Origin: JAKOWB01 sp038363005
GTDB lineage: Bacteria > Pseudomonadota > Alphaproteobacteria > Kiloniellales > JACOMY01
Assembly (NCBI GenBank): GCA_038363005.1
Contig: JBBQBI010000006.1
Location: forward strand, 1 to 64,000
DNA length: 64,000 nt
Reading direction: 5' to 3'
Under the pieces are notes generated by a model that worked only from the letters and a program-made list of their open reading frames with translations, searched no databases and was not told the DNA's origin. How positions within the stretch are numbered: position 1 is the stretch's first letter; each line of letters begins with the position of its first letter. Position numbers and translations under genes: made by a program. This document shows, piece after piece, positions 7,309 to 16,016 of the stretch.

Positions 7309-8927
7309 GTCATGGCTCCGGTCTCGGCGTCCCAGGCGCCGGCGAGGCCACGGCGCCGCAGCTCGGCCTTCTGCACCTTGCCGCTCTGCGTCTTCGGCAG
7401 CGCGTCCAGCACCGTCAGGTAGCGCGGCACGGCGAAGCGCGGCAGGCGGCCGCGCAGATGTGCCAGCAGCGCCGCCGGATCGAAGGTCGCGCCAGGCTGC
7501 AGCACCAGGCAGGCCAGGATCTCCTCCTCCTTCGCCTCGCCCGGCACCTTGTGCGCCACGGCGGCGGCGTCGGCCACGGCGGGAAAGGCCAGGATCGCTT
7601 CCTCCACCTCGAAGGACGAGATGCTCTCGCCGCGCCGGCGGATCGAGTCCTTGAGGCGGTCGACGAAGTAGAACCAGCCCTCGGCATCGCGCCGCGCCAG
7701 GTCGCCGCTGTGGAACCAGAGATTGCGCAGCGTCTCGGCCGTCTTGGCGGCGTCGTTCTCGTAGCCCAGGCAGGTGATCCAGGGGTGCTTCGGCCGCACC
7801 AGGAACTCGCCGACTTCGCCATCCGGCAGCGCCTGGTCGGTCTCGGGGTCGGCCACGATGGCTTCGTACCAGTCGGCCACCAGCAGCCCGGCGGCGCCGG
7901 TCGGGCGCGCCTCGCCATAGGGCGACATCACCGGCCAGGACAGCTCAGTCATGCCCAGCACCTCGGCCACGTTCTCGATGCCGAAGCGTTGCCGCAGCGG
8001 GCCGACCAGCGAGGCCGGCACCGGAATGGCCTGTACCGAGCGCAGGCGGCTCTGCCGATCGAAGTCGGACGGCGGCTGGTCCAGCACCAGTTTGATCATG
8101 GAGCCAAGGAAATTGGTGATGGTGCCGCCGCTCTTCGCGGCACGCTCGGCAAAGGCGGTGGCCGAGAAGCGGTCATAAAGCACGCAGGAACCGCCGGTCA
8201 GCAGCGCCGGATAGACGCCGTGCACCCGGCCGCTGGCGTGGAACAGCGGAAAGGGTGTCAGGTAGACGTCGTCCGCCGTCATGCGGTGGATGTTGGCAGT
8301 CTGGTCGGCATAGAAGTGCAGCTGCGCATGCGGCATCAGCACGCCCTTCGACGGCCCCGTGGTGCCGGAGGTATAGAGGATCGTCGCCGGCTGCCGCGGA
8401 TCGCCGGCAACGGGCGGCACCGGATTGCCGCGTGGCGCGCCGGCCAAGGCCGGTGGCGTCGTGGTCGCCGCGCCGGGCGCGCCCTCGTGCAGCAGCACCG
8501 GAATGCGGCCATCGGGATCGAGCTGCCGCAGCGCTTCGGCCAGCTGCGGCTGCAGCGCCGCGTCGCAGATCACCAGGCGCGGGCGCACCAGGCCGATCTG
8601 GTGCGCCAGCAGGGCACCGAAGAAGGCCGGATTGATCGGCGCGTCGACCGCGCCCAGCGTGTTGACGGCGAACCAGCACCAGACATTAGCCAGCGAGTTG
8701 TGCAGGTAGAGCACCACGCGGTCGCCGGGCCCGACCCCGGCCGCCGCCAGCGACCCCGCCAGCTGCCCGACGATCTCCGCCGCCTGGGCAAAGCTGACGA
8801 CATCGCCGTCATGGGTCCAGCGCAGGAAGGCGGCATCGGGTCGCTGGCGCGCCTGCTCGGCCAACACGCCCGGCAGGTGCCAGCCGGCGAAGGGCCGCGT
8901 CGGCCGCAGGGCGTCGTAGCTGCGCAT
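7305..8927 (-). CDS. AMP-dependent acyl-CoA synthetase/ligase
   Basis: ANL-superfamily ligase of 540 aa, full length. Motifs appear in order: the P-loop-like ILYTSGTTGPSKGV, the WFHSGDLARRDAEGWFYFVDR core, the hinge/A8 block RRRGESISSFEVE, and the C-terminal lysine in TQSGKVQK. It converts a carboxylic acid plus ATP and CoA to the acyl-CoA. The ATG overlaps the SMP-30 stop by 1 nt and its own stop overlaps the CitE-like start by 4 nt, so the three genes form one operon. Specificity cannot be assigned; the caiC/crotonobetaine ligase-like branch is one possibility. Confidence 0.9.
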   Translation of the reverse strand: MRSYDALRPTRPFAGWHLPGVLAEQARQRPDAAFLRWTHDGDVVSFAQAAEIVGQLAGSLAAAGVGPGDRVVLYLHNSLANVWCWFAVNTLGAVDAPINPAFFGALLAHQIGLVRPRLVICDAALQPQLAEALRQLDPDGRIPVLLHEGAPGAATTTPPALAGAPRGNPVPPVAGDPRQPATILYTSGTTGPSKGVLMPHAQLHFYADQTANIHRMTADDVYLTPFPLFHASGRVHGVYPALLTGGSCVLYDRFSATAFAERAAKSGGTITNFLGSMIKLVLDQPPSDFDRQSRLRSVQAIPVPASLVGPLRQRFGIENVAEVLGMTELSWPVMSPYGEARPTGAAGLLVADWYEAIVADPETDQALPDGEVGEFLVRPKHPWITCLGYENDAAKTAETLRNLWFHSGDLARRDAEGWFYFVDRLKDSIRRRGESISSFEVEEAILAFPAVADAAAVAHKVPGEAKEEEILACLVLQPGATFDPAALLAHLRGRLPRFAVPRYLTVLDALPKTQSGKVQKAELRRRGLAGAWDAETGAMT

Positions 8928-9823
8928 CAGGCGGTCACCGGCGGCTGGCCGGCATAGGGCGTTTCCGGCAGGCCCTGGTGCCCGGTGCGGATGGCGAAAA
9001 GTGCGCCGCTGTCGGGAAAGGCCGCCAGCTCCGCTGGTGGACGGCCAACGGTGGCGCTGGTGATGTAGAGCGTGCCCAGGTCGTCGTCGCCGAAGGCGCA
9101 GCTGGAGGCGAAGCGCGCCGGGATGCCCAGCGTGGCGTCAATGCGGCCCTCCGGCGTCACGCGCAGCACGCAGGCGCCGTGCGCCAGCGCCATCCACAGG
9201 CAGCCGTCGCTGTCCTGCGTCATGCCATCGGGCCAGCCCGGCAGCAGCTTGGCATCGAGCAGCAGGGTCGGCCGCCCCACCGCGCGGCCGTCGCGCAGCC
9301 GCGGGAAGCGCAGCAGACCGACATAGGTGTCGATCAGATAGAGCCAGCGCCCATCGGTGCTGAACACCATGCCGTTGCCGGTGCCCAGCCCGCGGTGGCG
9401 GCGCTTCACCTTGCCGTCGGCATTGAGGCGATAGAGCGCGCCTTCCGGTTCGTGCTTCTTGTGGATCGAGGCGAACCAGAAGCGACCGTCGGCGTCGACA
9501 CGCCCGTCGTTCAGCAGCTGGGTATCGCGGCCGGCCTCGGGGTGGTGGATGGCGCGCATGGCGCCGGTCTCGACATTGAGCCAGGCCACCCCTAGGCCGT
9601 GCGCCGTGGCGACGAACCAGGGGAAGCGCGCGCGGGCGATGGCGTGCACCTTGTGCGGCAGGGTCAGCGTCGTGATCGCGCCGCTGGCAGGGTCGTAGCT
9701 GCAGAGCTCGGCATCGAAGATGTCGAGCCACCAGAGCCGCCGGCTTTCGGCGCACCAGTAGGGTCCCTCGCCCAGGATGTCCTGGCGCTGCACTACGCGC
9801 TCGACCCGCCAGTGTTCTGTCAC
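8927..9823 (-). CDS. SMP-30/gluconolactonase/LRE family protein
   Basis: Six-bladed propeller lactonase family, 298 aa. The divalent-metal ligands are visible: Glu in GEGPYW, Asn in LLNDGRVDADG, Asn in GTGNGMVFS and Asp in GWPDGMTQDSDG. Family members hydrolyse sugar-acid and other lactones. The start is GTG 9823 with GGAGGAG 6 nt upstream. It is the first gene of the operon SMP30-ligase-CitE and is divergent from a TetR gene, with a perfect inverted repeat between them that is likely its operator. Confidence 0.88.
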   Translation of the reverse strand: MTEHWRVERVVQRQDILGEGPYWCAESRRLWWLDIFDAELCSYDPASGAITTLTLPHKVHAIARARFPWFVATAHGLGVAWLNVETGAMRAIHHPEAGRDTQLLNDGRVDADGRFWFASIHKKHEPEGALYRLNADGKVKRRHRGLGTGNGMVFSTDGRWLYLIDTYVGLLRFPRLRDGRAVGRPTLLLDAKLLPGWPDGMTQDSDGCLWMALAHGACVLRVTPEGRIDATLGIPARFASSCAFGDDDLGTLYITSATVGRPPAELAAFPDSGALFAIRTGHQGLPETPYAGQPPVTA

Positions 9824-9859
9824 CGCAGCTCCTCCGCCAATCGGCTCGACGCTACGCCG

Positions 9860-9879
9860 ACTTTACTCGTGCGTAAAGT
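9860..9879. promoter_or_regulatory. Perfect inverted repeat, probable TetR operator
   Basis: ACTTTAC-N6-GTAAAGT, perfect 7-bp arms, lies in the 90-nt gap between the divergent SMP-30 and TetR genes. Spacing and symmetry fit a TetR-family homodimer site controlling both directions. It is the only short AT-containing palindrome in the gap. Confidence 0.75.
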
Positions 9880-9913
9880 GACAGATACCGGCCAGTTCAG
9901 GCATGCTCCAGCC

Positions 9914-10558
9914 ATGGCACCCCGCCCGCCCGCCAGATCGGCCAAGCGACCCGCGCCGAAGCCCGCCCGCAAGCCGGCGGCCTTCACCGCCGCGGCGCTG
10001 CGCGATGCGCGGCGCGCGGCGATCCTGCGGCAGGCGGCGGCGGCCTTCAACCGGCGCGGCTTCGCCAACACCTCGATGGACGACGTCGCGGCCGAGCTGG
10101 CCATCACCAAGCCGACGCTGTACCGCTACTTTCCCTCTAAGCACGCCATCCTGCTGGCCTGCCACCAGCTGGCCATGGGCTATGCCGAGCGCGCCGTGAC
10201 GGCGGCGACCGCGGGCAGCGGGCTGGATCGCATCCTCGCCTTCGCCCGCGAGAACCTGCGCGGCCTGCTGGGCGAGCTCGGCACCTTCCCGGTGATCCTG
10301 GAAATCGATTCGCTGCTGCCCGCCGACCGCCGCCTGGTGAAGGCGCGGCGCCAGCGCATCAGCACCTGGTTCAAGCAGACCCTGGCCGCTGGCATGGCCG
10401 ACGGCTCCATCGCCCCCGGCGATCCCAACCTGGTCTCGCTCTACTGCTTCGGCGTGTTCAACTGGGTGCCGGTCTGGTATCGCGCCGAGGGGGCCAACAG
10501 TCCCGACGAGATTCTCGCCAGCTATCTGGCGTTGCTGCGCCGCACGCTCAGCCCCTAG
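9914..10558 (+). CDS. TetR/AcrR family transcriptional regulator
   Basis: A 214-aa regulator. After a Pro/Lys/Ala-rich N-terminal extension (about 30 residues) comes a canonical TetR helix-turn-helix: ILRQAAAAFNRRGFANTSMDDVAAELAITKPTLYRYFPSK spans roughly residues 37-76. The C-terminal domain resembles TetR_C proteins next to fatty-acid or acyl-CoA genes. ATG 9914 is the first codon downstream of the operator palindrome. It probably represses the divergent SMP-30/ligase/CitE operon and itself, with an acyl-CoA or acid as inducer. Confidence 0.9.
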   Translation: MAPRPPARSAKRPAPKPARKPAAFTAAALRDARRAAILRQAAAAFNRRGFANTSMDDVAAELAITKPTLYRYFPSKHAILLACHQLAMGYAERAVTAATAGSGLDRILAFARENLRGLLGELGTFPVILEIDSLLPADRRLVKARRQRISTWFKQTLAAGMADGSIAPGDPNLVSLYCFGVFNWVPVWYRAEGANSPDEILASYLALLRRTLSP

Positions 10559-10603
10559 GTGCGGCGGCACAGGAAGCGCCGCATATCCGCCTGGGATCGA
10601 GAG

Positions 10604-10918
10604 CTAGCCGGCGGGACGCAGGTTGACCTCGAGCAGCACAGTGTCGGTCTCGAACGTCGCCTGGTGCCAGGCGTCGGGCGAAAAGCGGATCACCACGCCG
10701 GGCTCCAGCGTGCAGGTACCTTCGGCGGTGGTCAGCCGCGCCCGACCGGATTCGACGATGACGTACTGCTCGAAGGGGTGCGAATGACGCCCCCCTTGCG
10801 TACCGGCGGGGATGACGATGCGATTGATATCGGCGCCCTCGCCGTTGATCTGGCTACGACCGATACCGCCATCCAGCTGCGTGGGGGTCTCGGACCAGCG
10901 GTGTGTCTCTGTCGTCAT
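10604..10918 (-). CDS. Small cupin-domain protein
   Basis: Single beta-barrel cupin of 104 aa from ATG 10918. Cupin motif 1 is GGRHSHPFEQYVIVESGRA (His, His, Glu ligands) and motif 2 is PGVVIRFSPDAWHQAT (His). An in-frame ATG at 10978 would add 20 polar residues without a good ribosome site. Such proteins include metal-dependent isomerases, dioxygenases and regulators, and the sequence does not decide. No obvious operon partner. Confidence 0.82.
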   Translation of the reverse strand: MTTETHRWSETPTQLDGGIGRSQINGEGADINRIVIPAGTQGGRHSHPFEQYVIVESGRARLTTAEGTCTLEPGVVIRFSPDAWHQATFETDTVLLEVNLRPAG

Positions 10919-11010
10919 GGTGTCGCCTGTAGCTGTCTGGGAAAGGGATTGGCGGTCAAATTGGCCGGCCAGCCGCAACGGTGCAAGTCCCTTCGCCGCC
11001 GGCGCCTCAC

Positions 11011-11958
11011 CTAGGGATCGGCGGGTGGCGGTTGCCGCGCCGCCCAGCCCGCGGCGGTCTGCGGCTTGATGAACAGCGAGACGATCTGCGGATGGGCCAC
11101 CCGCAGCCGGGCCTCGATCGCCTCGACGCCGGACTCGATCTCCGGCGCCGTCATGCGGTCCTCGAACTCGGCGCTCAGCGCCACCATGACCTGGTCGGGC
11201 GCCAGGTGAACGGTCAGCACGCCGTTGGCGCGCTGCACCTCCGGCGCCGCGGTGGCGATCTTCAGGATCGCCCGCTCCAGCGCCGGCGAGGCCTTCTCGC
11301 CAATCAGCAGCGCCTTGGTCTCGCGCGCCAGGAAGGCCGCCGTCACCGCCAGCACCAGGCCGATGCCGATCGAGGCCACGCCGTCCAGCTCGGGAACATC
11401 GAACTGGTCGGCGGCGCCGATACCGACGAAGGCAATGACCAGGCCGACCAGCGCGGCGCTGTCCTCGAACAGCACGGTAAAGGTGGTGGGGTCCTTGCTC
11501 AGCCGCACGGCGTCGAAATAGCCCAGGTCGCCTTTCTGGCGGCGGAACTCCCTCAGCGCGATGTACCAGGTGACGCCCTCGAACAGGAAGGAGAGGCCCA
11601 GGACGAGATAGGTGATTTCGACCCGCTCGACCGGCTGCGGCGCCAGCAGATGGATGATGCCTTCATAGAAGGACACGCCGGCGCCAACGGCGAAGACCAG
11701 CAGCGCGACGATAAAGCTCCAGAAATAGAGCTCGCGGCCATAGCCCAGCGGATGCGCCTGGTCGGGCGGCTTGGCCGAGCGTCGCAGGCCGTGCAGCAGC
11801 AAAAGCTCGTTGCCGCTGTCGACCAGCGAATGCACGCCTTCGCTCAACATGGCCGAGCTACCGGTGAAGGTGGCGGCGACGAACTTGGTGATGGCGATCA
11901 GCAGATTGCCCGCCAGTGCCGCATAGATTGCGGTCTTCGAACCGGTGCTTGCGGCCAT
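11011..11958 (-). CDS. Cation diffusion facilitator (CDF) family transporter
   Basis: Inner-membrane divalent cation/proton antiporter of 315 aa with about six helices. Metal-site motifs are SEGVHSLVDSGNE in TM2 (HxxxD) and LFEDSAALVGL in TM5. The segment HPLGYGRELYFWSFIVALLVF follows the usual cytoplasmic loop, and the C-terminal cytoplasmic domain holds the conserved VLTVHLAPDQVMVALSAEF strand. It resembles the SLC30A9-like CDF branch. Zn or Mn are candidates. ATG 11958 faces an AT-rich intergenic stretch shared with the EF-hand gene. Confidence 0.9.
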   Translation of the reverse strand: MAASTGSKTAIYAALAGNLLIAITKFVAATFTGSSAMLSEGVHSLVDSGNELLLLHGLRRSAKPPDQAHPLGYGRELYFWSFIVALLVFAVGAGVSFYEGIIHLLAPQPVERVEITYLVLGLSFLFEGVTWYIALREFRRQKGDLGYFDAVRLSKDPTTFTVLFEDSAALVGLVIAFVGIGAADQFDVPELDGVASIGIGLVLAVTAAFLARETKALLIGEKASPALERAILKIATAAPEVQRANGVLTVHLAPDQVMVALSAEFEDRMTAPEIESGVEAIEARLRVAHPQIVSLFIKPQTAAGWAARQPPPADP

Positions 11959-12215
11959 CGTCCCTTCTCTACCACTTACCGAACAATATCGCTGCAGGAT
12001 GCCATAATAATATCCAGAATATCTCTAAAGTATAGAAACCAAACGAACCGATAGAGATATGGTTCCGATCACAGATACTGCTTTTATATTATTCACAACA
12101 CGATAAATTCATCGACTGAAATGGATCTAGACAGAAAAACTCGCGTTTATTTCGGTACGTGAGGGACAACATCCTCACAACGATACTTCTGAAAACTCAT
12201 GGGAGACCCAAGAAA
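11959..12215. other. AT-rich divergent intergenic region
   Basis: About 257 nt between the CDF and EF-hand genes, far richer in A/T than its neighbours, with runs such as ataataatatcc and ttttatattattc. No open frame of note was seen. It must hold both divergent promoters. The hairpin at 12159-12178 lies near its right end. The composition could mean a regulatory region, an unrecognised small RNA or a remnant of foreign DNA. Confidence 0.6.
12159..12178. promoter_or_regulatory. Inverted repeat upstream of the EF-hand gene
   Basis: GTGAGG-N8-CCTCAC, perfect 6-bp arms, centred about 48 nt before the EF-hand start. It may be an operator or a leader hairpin; the sequence does not decide. Confidence 0.4.
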
Positions 12216-12632
12216 ATGCGCAAACTTATTCTCGCCGCGGCGATCCTGACCGCCACCACCGGCATGGCGATGGCCGGCGAATGCTACAGCTCTTACTCCA
12301 CCATGACGCGCGACCCGCAGATGAATGTGACGCGCGAAAACTGGATGGCCTATCACGGCCAGAGCTACGCCACGCTGGACATCGACCATGACGGCAACGT
12401 CTCCAAGGCCGAGTGGGAGCTCTACACCGCCGCCGACATGAAGGCCACGGACGAGGCCCGCATGAAGTACTACGAGTCGATGCACAACGACGTCGATCTG
12501 GATCAGAACGGCGTGGTGTCGCAGAGCGAGTGGGGCGACTACTACAACAAGAACTTCGACACCAACGATACCGACAAGAACGGTACGCTGTCTGACGAAG
12601 AGCTGATGGGCCAGACCACCAAGGGCAGCTAG
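12216..12632 (+). CDS. Secreted EF-hand calcium-binding protein
   Basis: A 138-aa protein with a clear signal peptide (cleavage after GMAMA). It carries three EF-hand-type loops: DIDHDGNVSKAEW, DLDQNGVVSQSEW and DTDKNGTLSDEEL, each with Asp at positions 1 and 3, Gly at 6 and acidic 12. It should act in the periplasm or outside the cell as a calcium buffer or sensor. ATG 12216 follows GGGAG by about 11 nt. Low use of GC-rich codons at the start matches the AT-rich upstream region. A strong hairpin follows the stop. Confidence 0.88.
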   Translation: MRKLILAAAILTATTGMAMAGECYSSYSTMTRDPQMNVTRENWMAYHGQSYATLDIDHDGNVSKAEWELYTAADMKATDEARMKYYESMHNDVDLDQNGVVSQSEWGDYYNKNFDTNDTDKNGTLSDEELMGQTTKGS

Positions 12633-12644
12633 CCCTGTCGGTGC

Positions 12645-12672
12645 GGACGTCGCGCCTAAACGCGCGACGTCC
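12645..12672. terminator. Strong hairpin after the EF-hand gene
   Basis: GGACGTCGCGC-N6-GCGCGACGTCC, perfect 11-bp stem, starts 13 nt after the stop codon. No T-tract follows, so it is either a non-canonical terminator or an mRNA-stabilising 3' structure. Confidence 0.55.
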
Positions 12673-12906
12673 CGTGCCACCTGATGCGACGATGCCCGCA
12701 GTGGATGCAACCTGACCCACTATGGCGCCACGCCCGGCATCGGGCCAACCCCTTGTCCTCTGCCGGATGCCTGTGCGGGTTGCAACGCGGGCGGACTTCC
12801 TAGAGTAACAGTCGGCAGGCGCCCTGCGTGATCGGGGCGCCTCCGGCTGTTGGGGTCCCGGCCCTGCCGGTGACCAGCGCCGCCGTTCCGGCTCTAGGGG
12901 GAAGTC

Positions 12907-14172
12907 ATGCTCTCGCTGTTCGACCTGGTCGCCGCCCTGCTGACCCTGACGGCGCTTTTCGCCTGGCTGAACCACCAGGTGCTGCGCCTGCCACCCAGCA
13001 TCGGCCTGCTGATCATGGCGCTGGGCGCCGCGCTGGTCATGCTGGGGGTCAAGGAGCTTCTCCCAGAATCCCCGGCCTATGCGCTGCTGGTGCAGTCGCT
13101 GCATCAGATCGACTTCGAGGAAGCGCTGCTGCACGGCATGCTGGCCTTCCTGCTGTTTGCCGGCGCGCTGCAGATCAACCTGACGCGTCTGCGCAGCCGG
13201 GCCGTCGTGGTCGGCATGCTGGCGATCATCGGCACCCCCATATCGATGGCCGTGGTCGCCTTGGGCGCCTGGGCGGCGCTGCAGGCCCTGGGCCTGCCGC
13301 TGGACTTCGCCTGGTGCCTGGTGTTTGGCGCGGTGATCGCACCGACCGACCCTATCGCTGTCCTCGCCACACTGAAGTCGGCGCACCTGCCGAAGTCGCT
13401 GGAAACCGACATCGCCGGCGAGTCACTGTTCAACGACGGCGTCGGCGTGGTGCTCTTCACCATCGCGCTGCACGCGGCGGTGGCCGGCGGCGAGGGCGGC
13501 GAGGCCTTCAGCATCGGCACCGGCCTGCGCCTGCTGGTGGTCGAGGCCGGCGGCGGCGCGCTGTTTGGCCTGGCGACCGGCTGGATCGCCTTCCGCGCCA
13601 TGCGAGCGATCGACGACTTCCCGATCGAGGTACTGGTCTCGCTGGCACTGGTGACCGCGACCTATGCCGCCGCCGATCTGCTCGGCATCAGCGGACCCAT
13701 CGCCGTGGTCGTCGCCGGCGTGCTGATCGGGAACCACGGCGTCGCCCACGCCATGAGCGAGACGACGCGGCGCTACGTCCTCGGCTTCTGGACTCTGGTC
13801 GACGAGATCTTGAATGCAGTGCTTTTCCTGCTGATCGGGCTGGAGGTGCTGGTGCTGAGCGTCGATCCGGCCCTGGCCTGGGTGGCGCTGATCGCCGTGC
13901 CGCTGTCGCTGCTGGCACGCTTCGCCGCGGTCGCCGGACCGGTCGCCCTGCTGCGGCGCTGGCAGAGCTTCCAGAAGGGCACCGTCGCGGTGCTGACCTG
14001 GGGTGGTGTGCGCGGCGGCATCTCCGTCGCCCTCGCCCTCTCGCTGCCGGAGGGGCCGGCCCGCGCCATCATTCTGGCCGGCACCTACGCCGTGGTGCTC
14101 TTCACCCTCGTGGTGCAGGGGTTGAGTGTCGCCTGGGTGGCGCGGCGCCTGGTGCGCGAGGTGCCGGAGTAG
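12907..14172 (+). CDS. Sodium:proton antiporter, CPA1/NhaP type
   Basis: Inner-membrane antiporter of 421 aa with about 12 helices. CPA1 motifs are present: APTDPIAVLATLKSAHLP, AGESLFNDGVGVVLF (ND ion-binding pair) and the C-terminal WGGVRGGISVALALSLP arginine helix. It lacks the long cytoplasmic tail of some NhaP proteins. GGGGGAAG stands immediately upstream of ATG 12907. It exchanges Na+ (or K+) for H+. Convergent with dctM (6-nt gap); no operon partner. Confidence 0.92.
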   Translation: MLSLFDLVAALLTLTALFAWLNHQVLRLPPSIGLLIMALGAALVMLGVKELLPESPAYALLVQSLHQIDFEEALLHGMLAFLLFAGALQINLTRLRSRAVVVGMLAIIGTPISMAVVALGAWAALQALGLPLDFAWCLVFGAVIAPTDPIAVLATLKSAHLPKSLETDIAGESLFNDGVGVVLFTIALHAAVAGGEGGEAFSIGTGLRLLVVEAGGGALFGLATGWIAFRAMRAIDDFPIEVLVSLALVTATYAAADLLGISGPIAVVVAGVLIGNHGVAHAMSETTRRYVLGFWTLVDEILNAVLFLLIGLEVLVLSVDPALAWVALIAVPLSLLARFAAVAGPVALLRRWQSFQKGTVAVLTWGGVRGGISVALALSLPEGPARAIILAGTYAVVLFTLVVQGLSVAWVARRLVREVPE

Positions 14173-14178
14173 CCGGCG

Positions 14179-15465
14179 CTACTGCCCGAAGCCGGCGCTG
14201 CGCGGCAGCCAGAGCGCCAGCTCCGGCACCGCCCAGATCACCAGCAGGCCAAGGATCAGCAGGATCACATAGGGCAGCGCGCCGCGGATAATCTCGCCCA
14301 GCGGCGCGTCGGCAATGCCCTTGATGACGAAGAGGTTCATGCCGACCGGCGGGGTGATCAGCGCCAGCTCCAGGTTGATCATCAGCATGATGCCGTACCA
14401 GACGGGATCAATGTGCAGCGCGGTCATGGCCGGCAGGATGATCGGCGTGGTGATCAGGATGATGGCGATGGTTTCCAGGAACATGCCGAGCACGAAGATG
14501 GCGCCCATCACCACGAAGATGAAGGCGGTCTGCGACAGCCCCAGCGCGGCGACGCTTTCCATCAGCTGGGCCGGCAGGCGGATGATGGTGACGGCATGGC
14601 CGAACAGTGCCGCGCCGGCGATGATCATGAACAGCATCGCCGTGGTGCGCATGGTCTGGTAGGCGCAGTCCAGCAGGTCCTTCAGCGAGACGTTGCGATA
14701 GACCAGCAGCGCCACCAGCAAGGCATAGAGCGCGCCGACCGCGGCGGCCTCGGCCGCGGTGAAGATGCCGAAGAAGATGCCGCCCAGGATGATTGGCGGC
14801 ATCATGGCCGCCCAGATCGACTTGCCCAGCGCCCGCAGCACTGCGCGACCGCCCGGCCAGGCCTGCGTCTGCGTGCCGCCCTGCGCGCGCGCCTGGTACC
14901 ACGAGAAGACGGCGAAGATCACCGCCATCATCAAGCCGGGCAGCAGCCCGGCGATGAACAGCGCGCCGATCGAGGCGTTGGTGACGATGGCATAGAGGAT
15001 CATCGGCCCGGAGGGCGGGATCAGGATGCCCAGCGTGCCACCGGCGGCGATGATGCCGTAGGTGGCGCGCGGCCGGTAGCCGAAGCGCTGCATCTGCGGG
15101 ATCGCGGTGGAGCCGATGGTCAGCGCGGTGGCCACCGACGAGCCGGAGATAGTGGCGAACAGGGTGCAGCAGAGGATGGTGGCGAAGCCCAGGCCACCGC
15201 GCACGTGGCCGACCAGCTTGTTGGCCATGTCGTAGAGGTCGTCGACCACCTTGGCCTTGATCATCACGTGCGCCATGAAGGCGAACATCGGGATGGTCGC
15301 CAGCAGCGAGTTGTTCAGGCTGGCGAAGATGGTGTCCGCCATCGAGTCGATCTTGCCCTCGAAGATCCACAGCACGGCGAGCGAGGAGAGCCCCAGCGCG
15401 GCGAAGATCGGGATGCCGGCCAGCAGCAGCAGCACCAGCCCGCCGAGGATCAGCGCCAGCGACAT
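14179..15465 (-). CDS. TRAP transporter large permease (DctM)
   Basis: A 428-aa, about 12-helix membrane subunit of a TRAP transporter. Family signatures include ATIPMFAFMAHVMIKAKVVDDLYDMANKLVGH, the SGSSVATALTIGSTAIPQM helix and LGILIPPSGPMILYAI. The gene starts on the base next to the dctQ stop codon. Together with the DctQ and DctP genes upstream it forms a complete importer driven by a cation gradient. Confidence 0.94.
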   Translation of the reverse strand: MSLALILGGLVLLLLAGIPIFAALGLSSLAVLWIFEGKIDSMADTIFASLNNSLLATIPMFAFMAHVMIKAKVVDDLYDMANKLVGHVRGGLGFATILCCTLFATISGSSVATALTIGSTAIPQMQRFGYRPRATYGIIAAGGTLGILIPPSGPMILYAIVTNASIGALFIAGLLPGLMMAVIFAVFSWYQARAQGGTQTQAWPGGRAVLRALGKSIWAAMMPPIILGGIFFGIFTAAEAAAVGALYALLVALLVYRNVSLKDLLDCAYQTMRTTAMLFMIIAGAALFGHAVTIIRLPAQLMESVAALGLSQTAFIFVVMGAIFVLGMFLETIAIILITTPIILPAMTALHIDPVWYGIMLMINLELALITPPVGMNLFVIKGIADAPLGEIIRGALPYVILLILGLLVIWAVPELALWLPRSAGFGQ

Positions 15466-16005
15466 CTAGCGCCTCCGCGCCAGCAGCCGCAGCAGCCCGG
15501 CCAACGCCGCCAGAGCCAGCAGCGCCGCGCCGATCGGCAGCAGCAGCTGCGGAATCCACAGCGGCAGCTCCAGCTCGCCGGTGGAGTAGGCGCCGAAGCG
15601 GCGTGAGAAGGCCACGCTGTGCCAGGCGGTGCGGAACAGCAGCACGGCGAAGCCCAGCACCGCCAGGAAGGAGATCAGCTCCAGCCACCAGCGGGTGCGC
15701 TGACCGGCATGGTGGAACAGGATGTCGATGCGGATGTGGTCGCCACGGCGCAGCGCCTCGGCCGCGCCCAGCATGACGATGGCCACCACCAGGAAGCCGG
15801 TCAGGGCGTCGGCCCCCAGCAGCGGGTCGCTCAGCACATAGCGGCGGAACACGCTGAGCGAGGTGATGCCCAGTACCAGCAGGATCAGCAGCGCGCTCAG
15901 CCAACCGCCCAGCCGCGCGCTCCAGTCGGCGATGGCCCCGAGGCGCGCGGCCAGGCCAGGCGGCGTCGCCGCCGCCTCGCCCGCCGCGTCATCCTCGGGG
16001 CGCAT
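15466..16005 (-). CDS. TRAP transporter small permease (DctQ)
   Basis: A 179-aa membrane subunit with four predicted helices. The SVFRRYVLSDPLLGADALTGFLVVAIVMLGAAEALRRGDHIRIDIL segment (about residues 50-95) is diagnostic for DctQ. ATG 16005 lies 11 nt after the dctP stop; longer in-frame extensions overlap the binding-protein gene and are unlikely. Operon order is dctP-dctQ-dctM. Confidence 0.92.
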   Translation of the reverse strand: MRPEDDAAGEAAATPPGLAARLGAIADWSARLGGWLSALLILLVLGITSLSVFRRYVLSDPLLGADALTGFLVVAIVMLGAAEALRRGDHIRIDILFHHAGQRTRWWLELISFLAVLGFAVLLFRTAWHSVAFSRRFGAYSTGELELPLWIPQLLLPIGAALLALAALAGLLRLLARRR

Positions 16006-16016
16006 CGAAATCCGCC

